Shown in pieces: positions 1 to 5,838 of a DNA stretch of 7,774 bases (the stretch's first letter is position 1; the number at the start of each line of letters is the position of its first letter). Under the pieces are notes generated by a model. The model did not search any database. It was not told where the DNA came from and saw only the letters and a program-made list of their open reading frames with translations. This stretch comes from Phycisphaerae bacterium (GTDB lineage Bacteria > Planctomycetota > Phycisphaerae > Phycisphaerales > Phycisphaeraceae): assembly GCA_002688155.1 (NCBI GenBank), contig NZCH01000095.1, forward strand, positions 1 through 7,774. Reading direction: 5' to 3'. Made by a program: the position numbers and the translations under genes.

Positions 1-680
1 AAAAACTTTTCGAGTACCGCATAAATGCCATGCGCCTGCGCCAGCGCGTTGTTCATCGCGTTGCCCGCATGTTGGCGGTAGGTGGCGGTGGGCTCGTGCA
101 GCCACGCCGCCTTTGCGCCCGCCAGCGACAGCCGCAGCACCAGGTCCACGTCCTCCGCCTGCGAAAAGTTCGTGTCGAACCCGCCGACAGTCACCAGCCA
201 GTCGTGGCGTACCATCAGCGCCCCCGGAAACACCGGCTTCCAGGTGAGCCAGGCGAGCAGGTCCAGCCGCGGCGTTTCCTCCCACGGTCGGCGCTCGCGT
301 AACACATCCCCCGACTCGCCGACGATGTCCCAGCCGCTGTTGACAACGCCCAACTTCGCGTCCGCGTCGAACATCGCGCTTTGCCGAGCCAGTTTGTCGG
401 GGTAAAACGTGTCGTCGGCGTCGAGGAAAACGACCAGATCGCCCCGCGCCACATTGATGCCGTGGTTGCGAGCTGCGGACACGCCCGCATTGGCCTGCTT
501 CTCATATCGCACCGGGGCGCCGAATCGGCCGACCAGTTCATGCGTGTTGTCCGTCGACCCGTCGTCAATGACGATGACCTCGTACGAATCAAACGACTGC
601 GCCAGCACACTCTCAATCGCCTGGGCGATGAAGTGGGCGTTGTTGTACGTGGGGATGATGACCGAGACGCGCGGGGTCAT
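1..680 (-). CDS. Family 2 glycosyltransferase, partial (runs off left edge)
   Basis: The protein would transfer a sugar from a nucleotide-sugar donor to an acceptor, most likely in cell-surface polysaccharide or glycoprotein synthesis at the cytoplasmic face. I translated 226 codons; the C-terminus lies beyond base 1. The GT-A fold signature is complete: VSVIIPTYN at residues 5-13, VIVIDDGSTDNT around 35-46, NAGVSAARNHG at 64-74, the metal-binding DAD in FLDADD at 85-90, and QAEDVDLVLRL at 174-184 with the probable catalytic acidic residue. The ATG at 680 places the strand-1 motif four residues in, which is usual for the family. An in-frame ATG at 722 would add 14 residues encoded by the heptamer repeat. 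There is no Shine-Dalgarno; the repeat touches the start codon. Acceptor and donor cannot be told. The next gene upstream on the same strand is the CLC gene, 164 bp away, so an operon is uncertain. Confidence 0.93.
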   Translation of the reverse strand, partial: MTPRVSVIIPTYNNAHFIAQAIESVLAQSFDSYEVIVIDDGSTDNTHELVGRFGAPVRYEKQANAGVSAARNHGINVARGDLVVFLDADDTFYPDKLARQSAMFDADAKLGVVNSGWDIVGESGDVLRERRPWEETPRLDLLAWLTWKPVFPGALMVRHDWLVTVGGFDTNFSQAEDVDLVLRLSLAGAKAAWLHEPTATYRQHAGNAMNNALAQAHGIYAVLEKF

Positions 681-704
681 GGGAGTTGGGAGTTGGGAGT
701 TGGG
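681..704. repeat. Tandem 7-bp repeat (GGGAGTT), 3.4 units
   Basis: Three perfect units of GGGAGTT plus GGG. On the minus strand it reads AACTCCC and abuts the ATG of the glycosyltransferase, occupying the place of its ribosome binding site. It resembles the short tandemly repeated heptamers known from filamentous cyanobacteria, although the host here looks unrelated. Confidence 0.85.
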
Positions 705-718
705 TTTCGGGCAAAGGG

Positions 719-834
719 TCATGAATTACCCAAAGACCCCAATACCCCGGGAATACCGAATGTCGGCGGGTCGCTCCGCATTCGACACTCGTCAGTCCTT
801 CGTCATCGGGTATTTGGGTACTTCGTCATTCGCT
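719..834. repeat. Intergenic nested palindrome, copy 1
   Basis: The gap between the glycosyltransferase and CLC genes holds an outer inverted repeat, 727-739 with 808-820 (TACCCAAA/TTTGGGTA perfect, then four more pairs after one mismatch), and an inner one, CGAATG at 757-762 with CATTCG at 779-784. The two are almost concentric. The right half, read on the minus strand over 835-808, matches 2768-2795 at 26 of 28 positions. No T-run follows either arm, so it does not look like a simple intrinsic terminator. Confidence 0.65.
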
Positions 835-844
835 GCTTACCGCG

Positions 845-2740
845 TCACGCCTCCGCTTCGTCCCGCCGCAGCTGCACCAGTCGCGAACTGTACGCGGCGA
901 TCACGTCCTGCCGGCGGATGAGGCCGACCACTGTGTGCGGCGCGTCTGCGTCAACGACCGGCAACTCTTCGAATCGGCCCTGCGCGAATCGGCCGATCGC
1001 GCTGCCCAGGTCCGTTTGCAACTGCAGTGGCTCGACATCCGGCGATGCCAGGTCCTGTGCCACCGCCAGGTCGCTGACGCCGCCCGTTTCGTATAGAAAC
1101 TGCCGTACGTCCGCCAATCCAAACAGGCCACGATACGCGCCGTTCGCGTCGACGACCGGAAAACAGCTTTGCTTCGTGTCCGTGATCATGTGCACGATCT
1201 CACCAAGCGACATTCCTTCGGGCACGGACGTGAACGACCTGTCGCCCGGCCGCAGGGTATCGGCGACTTGCATGCCCTCGAGCACATCGATGATGAAGTC
1301 CCCGCGATGGGCAGGCGACTCGAGCCGGTTGGCCACCTGCTTGCGATACATCGTCCAACGCCCGCCGAACACGTACGCCAGCGCGCACACCCACATCGAA
1401 GGCAGCAGCAACTCGTAACTGGCGGTCAGCTCGGAGACCATGATGAGCGTGCTCACCGGCGTGTTGGCGGCGGCGGCGAAAAAGCTGGCCATGCCCAGGA
1501 TTGCGAACACGTCCACCCGCACCGGCACACCGGGCATGACCTCCTTGAAAACCATGCCCACCGCCGCGCCCAGCGTTCCGCCGATGACCATGCTTGGCCC
1601 GAACACGCCACCGGAACCGCCCGAGCCGATCGTCAGCGACGTCGTCAAAATTTTGCCCAGCCCCACGGCAATCAGCACGCCGATCATCAGCGTCGACCCG
1701 TCTGCCGACCGCAGCACCTGCTGCAAGTACCCGTACCCCGCGGACAGCACCGCCAGACTGTCGTGACCCGCCCTGTCGCCGTTGCTGTCAAACGCGTAGT
1801 ACATCGCCAGCGCCAGCACGCCGGTCAAACACGCGCCAATTGCCGGCTTCAACATGTTCGGCATGCGCAAACTGATAAACCGTGCGTTGACCAAATAAAA
1901 GCACCGCACATAAAACCAACTCGCGATCACCATCACCGCCGCCAGCGCGGTCAGCGGAATCAGCAGCACCGGATCGCGAAAGCGAATGCCCTCCGACACG
2001 TCAAACAGCGGCACGAACGCGTCGATTCCGAACCAGATGCTCATCACCACGCTGAACACGCAGTACCCGACCGTGGCGGAAATGAACCCGGGGATCAGTG
2101 CCTCGGCCTCGAAGTCCGGGTCGCGGTAGAGCACCTCGATGGCAAAGATGGCGCCCGCGAGCGGCGCGTGAAAGATCGCCGCGATCCCGCCGCCCATGCC
2201 CGCAGCGAGCAGAATGCGGCGCTCCTTCTCCGACAGTTTCAGCCGCGAGGCAAGGAACGATCCGAATCCCGCGCCGATCTGCGCGATCGGCCCTTCGCGA
2301 CCACCTGACCCGCCCGTGCCCAGCGTGATCGCCGACGCGATCATCTTTACCAGCGGCACGCGCGGGCGAATCATGCCCGCCTTGTTGTGGTACGCGTCGA
2401 TGGCCGAGTCTGTCCCGTGGCCCTCCGCCTCGGGTGCGAGCTTGAATACCAGGAACCCGCTGATCAGCCCGCCGATCGTCGGCACGATCACCAGCAGCCA
2501 CGGGCGCAGCCGTGATGGCGATTGCCCGGTTGCATCGAACACTTCGCCCTCGCCCGCCGGCCCGCCTGCGCGATAGCCCGCCAGCCAGTCCAGCGCCACG
2601 TGCGATACCGACGACGCCATCAAATGAAACGTCACCGCGCCCAACCCCGCGATCATCCCCACCGCCGCCGCCAGCGACAGCATGCGCACAATCTCACGCG
2701 TCGTAGTGTCCGCGAACAGGCGTGGCATGCGTAACGACAT
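845..2740 (-). CDS. CLC-family chloride channel/transporter with paired CBS domains
   Basis: An inner-membrane anion channel or Cl-/H+ exchanger of about 631 residues. CLC filter motifs appear in order: GHGTD at 107-111 (place of GSGIP), GREGP at 147-151 with the gating glutamate at 149, and GVFGP at 378-382 (place of GIFAP). Many hydrophobic helices lie between residues 18 and 465. Two CBS repeats fill the tail, about 491-553 (ending GLFGLADVRQFL) and 561-623 (ending VGLIRRQDV), and could bind adenine nucleotides. AIEV at 200-203 has Val where E. coli ClC-ec1 has its proton glutamate E203, as in channel-type CLCs. The frame stays open to an ATG at 2851, but those extra 37 residues are encoded by the intergenic palindrome. 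I chose 2740 because the -10-like TACACT lies six bases upstream; a further in-frame ATG is at 2728. Divergent from the pilin-like gene. Confidence 0.93.
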   Translation of the reverse strand: MSLRMPRLFADTTTREIVRMLSLAAAVGMIAGLGAVTFHLMASSVSHVALDWLAGYRAGGPAGEGEVFDATGQSPSRLRPWLLVIVPTIGGLISGFLVFKLAPEAEGHGTDSAIDAYHNKAGMIRPRVPLVKMIASAITLGTGGSGGREGPIAQIGAGFGSFLASRLKLSEKERRILLAAGMGGGIAAIFHAPLAGAIFAIEVLYRDPDFEAEALIPGFISATVGYCVFSVVMSIWFGIDAFVPLFDVSEGIRFRDPVLLIPLTALAAVMVIASWFYVRCFYLVNARFISLRMPNMLKPAIGACLTGVLALAMYYAFDSNGDRAGHDSLAVLSAGYGYLQQVLRSADGSTLMIGVLIAVGLGKILTTSLTIGSGGSGGVFGPSMVIGGTLGAAVGMVFKEVMPGVPVRVDVFAILGMASFFAAAANTPVSTLIMVSELTASYELLLPSMWVCALAYVFGGRWTMYRKQVANRLESPAHRGDFIIDVLEGMQVADTLRPGDRSFTSVPEGMSLGEIVHMITDTKQSCFPVVDANGAYRGLFGLADVRQFLYETGGVSDLAVAQDLASPDVEPLQLQTDLGSAIGRFAQGRFEELPVVDADAPHTVVGLIRRQDVIAAYSSRLVQLRRDEAEA

Positions 2741-2746
2741 CGCGCA

Positions 2747-2752
2747 AGTGTA
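2747..2752 (-). promoter_or_regulatory. Putative -10 box of the CLC gene (leaderless start)
   Basis: TACACT on the minus strand, six bases before the ATG at 2740. A transcript starting seven bases downstream of it would begin at the start codon. The -35 is weak (TTCGCT-like, at the edge of the repeat). No Shine-Dalgarno is present. Confidence 0.4.
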
Positions 2753-2767
2753 ACGCAGGGCGGTGAA

Positions 2768-2900
2768 CAGCGAATGACGAAACACCCAAATACCCAGGTA
2801 CCCAAAGAAGCCCCGAATCCAAAGGACGAATGCCGACGCATCGACGCGCATTCGTCATCTTTTCGTCATGGGGGATCCGGGTATTTGGGCATTTTGTCAT
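2768..2900. repeat. Intergenic nested palindrome, copy 2
   Basis: The outer arms are 2774-2799 and 2875-2900, with about 23 of 26 positions pairing (GTCAT at the outer end, then CCCAAATACCC against GGGTATTTGGG). The inner arms are GACGAATGC at 2825-2833 and GCATTCGTC at 2848-2856, perfect over 9 bp with a 14-base loop. Three 8-bp units ACCCAAAT/ACCCAGGT/ACCCAAAG lie at 2784-2807. It sits between two divergent genes, where no terminator is needed. It shares architecture and a 28-bp word with copy 1. Confidence 0.75.
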
Positions 2901-2920
2901 CCCCGCCACCCGAAACCGGC

Positions 2921-2926
2921 TAACAT
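2921..2926 (+). promoter_or_regulatory. Putative -10 box of the pilin-like gene
   Basis: TAACAT ten bases before the ATG at 2937, which predicts a leader of only about three or four bases. No Shine-Dalgarno is seen. TTGTCA at 2894-2899 is -35-like, but the 21-base spacing is too long to be convincing. Confidence 0.4.
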
Positions 2927-2936
2927 ACCTGCACTC

Positions 2937-3632
2937 ATGCGTCGCACGCTCACCCCAACGCCCGCGGGCGCTGCCTTCACGATGGTCGAACTCCTGGTCG
3001 TCGTGGCGATCATCGCGGTACTGGTTGGCGTGCTGCTGCCGGCACTGGGTTCGGCACGAAAAACGGCGCGGCTGACGCAGTGCGCGTCGAACCTGCATTA
3101 CGTCGGGCTGGGCGTGCACATGTACGCCACACAGCACAACGGCTCCCTCCCGCAGGGGCCTGACGCGCCCGCGCCGCCGTTTTATGCGATGCCGCTGATG
3201 GCCACCAACCAGCTCTCGTCGGCGGGCGATCAGAACTACATCGGTCTGGGCCTGCTGTTTCGCGACGACTTTCAAAATCCCGAGTCGGTGTTCTGCCCTG
3301 GCGATGACGACCCGGTCGATTTCGGCGTTGAACTGACCAAAATCGGCACGGCCGACGCGTTCGCGTCGTACTTCTACCGTCACGGCGCTGAGCAGACCAG
3401 CAACCTGGTCGACGACCTTGGAGATAACACCGCCGGCGGCCGGGCCGTCGCCCTGGCGCTCGACCGCAACTTCGTCAACGTCCACACCACCCACCAGCGC
3501 AAGCAGGTAAACATTCTGTACATCGACGGCCACACCGAGCGCCGAAGCAACGCCGCCGGCGACTATCAAACCACCACCGGCGCGCCCGCCCAAATGCACG
3601 CAATGTTTCGCAAGGCCGATGGTGCGAAGTAG
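2937..3632 (+). CDS. Prepilin-type N-terminal cleavage/methylation domain protein (pseudopilin-like)
   Basis: A 231-residue protein with a type IV pilin/type II secretion leader. A short basic N-terminus is followed by AAFTMVELLVVV at residues 12-23: cleavage is expected between Ala13 and Phe14, with the diagnostic Glu at position +5 (E18). A hydrophobic helix continues to PALGSARKTAR, then CASNLHYVGLGVHMYA, the conserved 'CxxNLxxxGLxxxxYA' stretch of planctomycete proteins of this class. Near the C-terminus, a His, ten residues and DGH (ILYIDGH) form the H-X-DG signature. These proteins occur in large families in Planctomycetota; their exact job is unknown, but they should be processed by a prepilin peptidase and sit in the inner membrane or be exported. 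The residue before the cut is Ala rather than the usual Gly. The ATG at 2937 was preferred to the one at 2868, which lies inside the palindrome. No pilus or secretion gene is nearby. Confidence 0.9.
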   Translation: MRRTLTPTPAGAAFTMVELLVVVAIIAVLVGVLLPALGSARKTARLTQCASNLHYVGLGVHMYATQHNGSLPQGPDAPAPPFYAMPLMATNQLSSAGDQNYIGLGLLFRDDFQNPESVFCPGDDDPVDFGVELTKIGTADAFASYFYRHGAEQTSNLVDDLGDNTAGGRAVALALDRNFVNVHTTHQRKQVNILYIDGHTERRSNAAGDYQTTTGAPAQMHAMFRKADGAK

Positions 3633-3698
3633 TGCGGGTATCGGAATTCAGATGTCGGGGGGGGTGGTAAAATACCCGGGGATTCAAATACCCCGTAA

Positions 3699-3764
3699 CG
3701 AATGACTGACGATTGCTGAATGACGAACGCACAGCGAACGAACACATTTGGAATTCGTCATTCG
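3699..3764. repeat. Intergenic inverted repeat, copy 3 (GAATGACGAA/TTCGTCATTC)
   Basis: Perfect 10-bp arms at 3718-3727 and 3754-3763 with a 26-base loop. A second left arm, CGAATGAC at 3699-3706, could pair with the same right arm (3757-3764). Upstream, ATACCCGGGG and AAATACCCCG at about 3672-3695 repeat the words of copies 1 and 2. The 190-bp gap 3633-3823 is otherwise only the promoter of the hydrolase gene. Confidence 0.65.
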
Positions 3765-3775
3765 ACATTCACATT

Positions 3776-3803
3776 TTGCCGTGCAGCGCCCATCCGCTAC
3801 CAT
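3776..3803 (+). promoter_or_regulatory. Putative sigma-70-like promoter of the hydrolase gene
   Basis: TTGCCG at 3776-3781, a 16-base spacer and TACCAT at 3798-3803. The start codon is 20 bases after the -10, leaving room for the AAAGGG at about 3810-3815, which may act as a ribosome binding site. Confidence 0.4.
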
Positions 3804-3823
3804 CGGGCAAAGGGCCTGGCCAC

Positions 3824-4807
3824 ATGCGTGAAGTTGAATTGGATTTAGGCCCGTATGCGCCCTACGAACCGACGCCGGGTGTGGGTCGATGGCGGTTCGA
3901 CAAGTCGTTACCCCTGACCACTTCGGGCCATCTGCGCGTCGTCGCACTGGGTGTGGGCAGCGCGTTCGCAGGGGCGAACTATCAAAGCAACTTGATTATC
4001 ATCAAGGGCAAGACCGCTCTGTTCGTCGACCTGGGCACGCTCGCGGTCCTGCGCTTGCGGGAACTGGGCGTGACGTGCAATGACATCGAGCACGTGCTGA
4101 TCACGCACTCACACGCCGACCACATCGGTTCGCTGGAGGAATTGGCGTTGCGCCGCCGTTACGAAACGCCGTTCGCCGCGATCCCGCAGGACGATGGCGA
4201 GCCGTGGCCGGCCTACATGGTCCGCATCACGGGCGCGCGTTGCGACGGCCGATTCCGTCCGAGACTTTACGTGCCGGACTTTTACGCCCGCCAGTTATGG
4301 GCAATGTCGCTGCGCGGCGGGCTGGCGTTTTCTGAAGAGGTCGAAATCGGCGAGCCCGAAGGCGGCATGAAACTCGAACATTTCTTCGACGTCCTGCACC
4401 CGAAGCCGCTTGATCAGTCGGCCGAGTCATGGCAGATCGACGTCGGCCCCATCCACGTGCAGACGTTCGTCACCCAGCACGTGCCCGACACCGCCAATGG
4501 GTGGAACGACTGCATGTACTCAGTGGGCCTGGTCATCGACCAGAGGCTGTTCATCTCCGGTGACACGCGCTTCGACCTCGAAACCGTTTTGCGATTCGGC
4601 AATACGTGCGAATCGCTCTGGCATGACTGTCAGCATTTCGAGGGCGGCGTACACGCGTACTACGGCCAGATCAAAACCCTGCCCGACGACCTGCGCCAGC
4701 GCATGCACCTGTATCACCTGACCGATCAAATGGCCCAGGTCGACGTCAAAGCCGACGGCTTCGCAGGCCGGCTGCGGTCAGCACCGGTCGTGTATGACTT
4801 TGAATAA
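3824..4807 (+). CDS. MBL-fold (metallo-beta-lactamase superfamily) metallohydrolase
   Basis: A 327-residue cytoplasmic hydrolase; no signal peptide or membrane helix is seen. The metal site is complete: HSHADH at residues 95-100 (HxHxDH), His219 in VTQHVPD, Asp247 in SGDTRFD and His298 in HLYHLTD, so a two-metal centre is expected. GSAFAGANYQSN at 45-56 and the FVDLGT strand at 67-72 fit the RNase Z-like branch of the superfamily. WHDCQHFEGGVHA around 266-278 is typical of a widespread uncharacterised bacterial group. The substrate is unknown; a phosphodiester or similar ester is possible but unproven. The frame is open to an ATG at 3713, but that part is encoded by the repeat; the ATG at 3824 follows a purine-rich AAAGGG. 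It converges with moaC, the two stops being 29 bp apart with no visible terminator. Confidence 0.88.
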   Translation: MREVELDLGPYAPYEPTPGVGRWRFDKSLPLTTSGHLRVVALGVGSAFAGANYQSNLIIIKGKTALFVDLGTLAVLRLRELGVTCNDIEHVLITHSHADHIGSLEELALRRRYETPFAAIPQDDGEPWPAYMVRITGARCDGRFRPRLYVPDFYARQLWAMSLRGGLAFSEEVEIGEPEGGMKLEHFFDVLHPKPLDQSAESWQIDVGPIHVQTFVTQHVPDTANGWNDCMYSVGLVIDQRLFISGDTRFDLETVLRFGNTCESLWHDCQHFEGGVHAYYGQIKTLPDDLRQRMHLYHLTDQMAQVDVKADGFAGRLRSAPVVYDFE

Positions 4808-4836
4808 ATGGGATCAGGGACTTTCCGACTCGCCCC

Positions 4837-5250
4837 TCACGCCTCGGTCTTGGTTTTCTCGACCAGTGAAATGTTTTCAATGCGCAGTTGCTTATCGACC
4901 GATTTGGTCATGTCGTACAAGGTGAGACAGGCGACGGCGACGGCCGTGAGTGCTTCCATTTCAACGCCGGTGCGCGCGGTGATATCGGCCGAAGCGGTGA
5001 CACGCAGTCGATCGTGCGCCACGCGCTGAAAGTCCACCGCAACGTGATCGACCGGCAGCGGATGACACAGCGGGATCAACTCACCGGTGCGTTTGGCGGC
5101 GCTGATGCCCGCGACGCGCGCCACGGCCAGGGCCTCGCCCTTGGGCAGGTCGCCGGCAAGCAGCCGGTCCAGCGTCGCCGGTGACGCGACCAACGCGCCC
5201 TGCGCCACCGCACGCCGGCGCAACGGCGGCTTGCCGCCCACGTCCACCAT
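4837..5250 (-). CDS. moaC: Cyclic pyranopterin monophosphate synthase MoaC (start uncertain)
   Basis: MoaC converts the MoaA product (a cyclic GTP derivative) to cyclic pyranopterin monophosphate in molybdenum cofactor synthesis; it is soluble and normally hexameric. Seen here: MVDVGGKP at residues 1-8, KGEALAVARVAGISAAKRT at 37-55, LIPLCHPLP at 58-66, TGVEMEALTAV at 94-104, and YDMTKSVDK at 112-120 with the Asp and Lys matching the catalytic pair of E. coli MoaC. From the only ATG (5250) the protein is 137 residues, against about 160 usually. The same frame continues upstream with FSHLDAQGRAQ, which matches the conserved N-terminus of the family, so the native gene should start near 5290. 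No ATG, GTG or TTG exists in frame there; a heptamer repeat occupies the site. Other moa/mog/moe genes are not in the window. It may be functional from 5250, use a non-canonical start, or be damaged. Confidence 0.88.
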   Translation of the reverse strand: MVDVGGKPPLRRRAVAQGALVASPATLDRLLAGDLPKGEALAVARVAGISAAKRTGELIPLCHPLPVDHVAVDFQRVAHDRLRVTASADITARTGVEMEALTAVAVACLTLYDMTKSVDKQLRIENISLVEKTKTEA

Positions 5251-5285
5251 TTGCGCCCGGCCCTGGGCGTCAAGATGACTGAACT

Positions 5286-5320
5286 CGATTTTCGATTTCT
5301 GATTTTCGATTTTCGATTTC
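5286..5320. repeat. Tandem 7-bp repeat (CGATTTT), 5 units
   Basis: Exactly five 7-base units: CGATTTT, CGATTTC, TGATTTT, CGATTTT, CGATTTC. It borders the conserved N-terminal codons of moaC and lies in the gap before the divergent lipoprotein gene. It is AT-rich against GC-rich surroundings. Confidence 0.9.
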
Positions 5321-5406
5321 CTTTGATGCTGCGTGATCGCTCGGTCACACCGCTGCGTTGGACCAATGCTATATTCTATGGATGTCCGAGGGCACCGTGG
5401 TTTTGT

Positions 5407-5412
5407 TAGAAT
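5407..5412 (+). promoter_or_regulatory. Putative -10 box of the PEGA lipoprotein gene (leaderless start)
   Basis: TAGAAT six bases before the ATG at 5419, the same spacing as at the CLC gene. The predicted transcript starts at the start codon. No Shine-Dalgarno and no clear -35. A second AT-rich box (TATATT, 5370-5375) lies further upstream and might serve either direction. Confidence 0.45.
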
Positions 5413-5418
5413 ACGGTC

Positions 5419-5838
5419 ATGCGAAACGTGCCCGGGATGATGATGTGCGTAACCGCGCTGTGGAGTATGGTCGGCTGTGTGCAGCGGACGATTCACATCA
5501 CGTCCGACCCGCCGGGTGCGCTCGTGCATTTGAATGACGAAGAGGTTGGCCGCACGCCCGTGACCGTGCCGTTTACGTTTTACGGCACCTACGACGTGCG
5601 CATGCGTGCCGACGGTTACAGGCCGCTCTGGACCAAACACAAGACGGACATGCCGTGGTGGGAACTGCCCGGTCCGGACCTGGTTGCCGAAGTGATCCCC
5701 GGCAACAAATCGGAGCAGAACTGGCATTTCGTACTCGAGCCGAACGTCGAAGGCGCGGCCGAGGGACCTGTCATTGACCGTGCGCTGCAGTTGCGCGCGA
5801 TGTTGCGGCAGGATGGCGAGATTCCCAATCAAAAATAA
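5419..5838 (+). CDS. PEGA-domain lipoprotein
   Basis: A 139-residue small envelope protein. The N-terminus has a short hydrophobic stretch ending in SMVGC, with Cys20 as the likely lipidated residue; the lipobox is loose. A PEGA domain follows at about residues 24-70: IHITSDPPGALVHLND, then GRTPVTVPFTFYGTYDVRM and ADGYRP. In the PEGA family the 'PGA' turn and the 'G.tPv' strand are conserved; the domain is thought to mediate surface or protein contacts. The rest has a Trp/Pro-rich segment (MPWWELPGPD) and a charged tail, IDRALQLRAMLRQ. The gene looks intact. Its last 68 bases are overlapped on the other strand by the read-through tail of the broken dehydrogenase. No partner genes are nearby, and the cellular role is unknown. 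Confidence 0.85.
   Translation: MRNVPGMMMCVTALWSMVGCVQRTIHITSDPPGALVHLNDEEVGRTPVTVPFTFYGTYDVRMRADGYRPLWTKHKTDMPWWELPGPDLVAEVIPGNKSEQNWHFVLEPNVEGAAEGPVIDRALQLRAMLRQDGEIPNQK

Noticed and set aside
681..844. CRISPR array or phage attachment site
   Set aside because: Repeats are short, unevenly spaced and without unique spacers of constant length; no cas, integrase or tRNA gene is present.
1169..2308. Plus-strand frame of 379 codons opposite the CLC gene
   Set aside because: Composition is His/Arg/Gln-rich with no domain; it mirrors the CLC coding sequence with all its filter motifs.
2741..2851. N-terminal 37-residue extension of the CLC protein from the ATG at 2851
   Set aside because: The extension is encoded by the intergenic palindrome, and a -10 box lies directly before the ATG at 2740.
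2774..2900. Large palindrome as a bidirectional terminator
   Set aside because: It lies between divergent gene starts, no gene ends into it, and no T-run follows the arms.
2694..3599. Minus-strand frame of 301 codons opposite the pilin-like gene
   Set aside because: The plus strand encodes a clear prepilin signature and conserved motifs; the antisense frame also runs through the palindrome and has no family features.
4808..4836. Bidirectional terminator between the hydrolase and moaC
   Set aside because: The 29-base gap shows no stem of useful length and no T-run.
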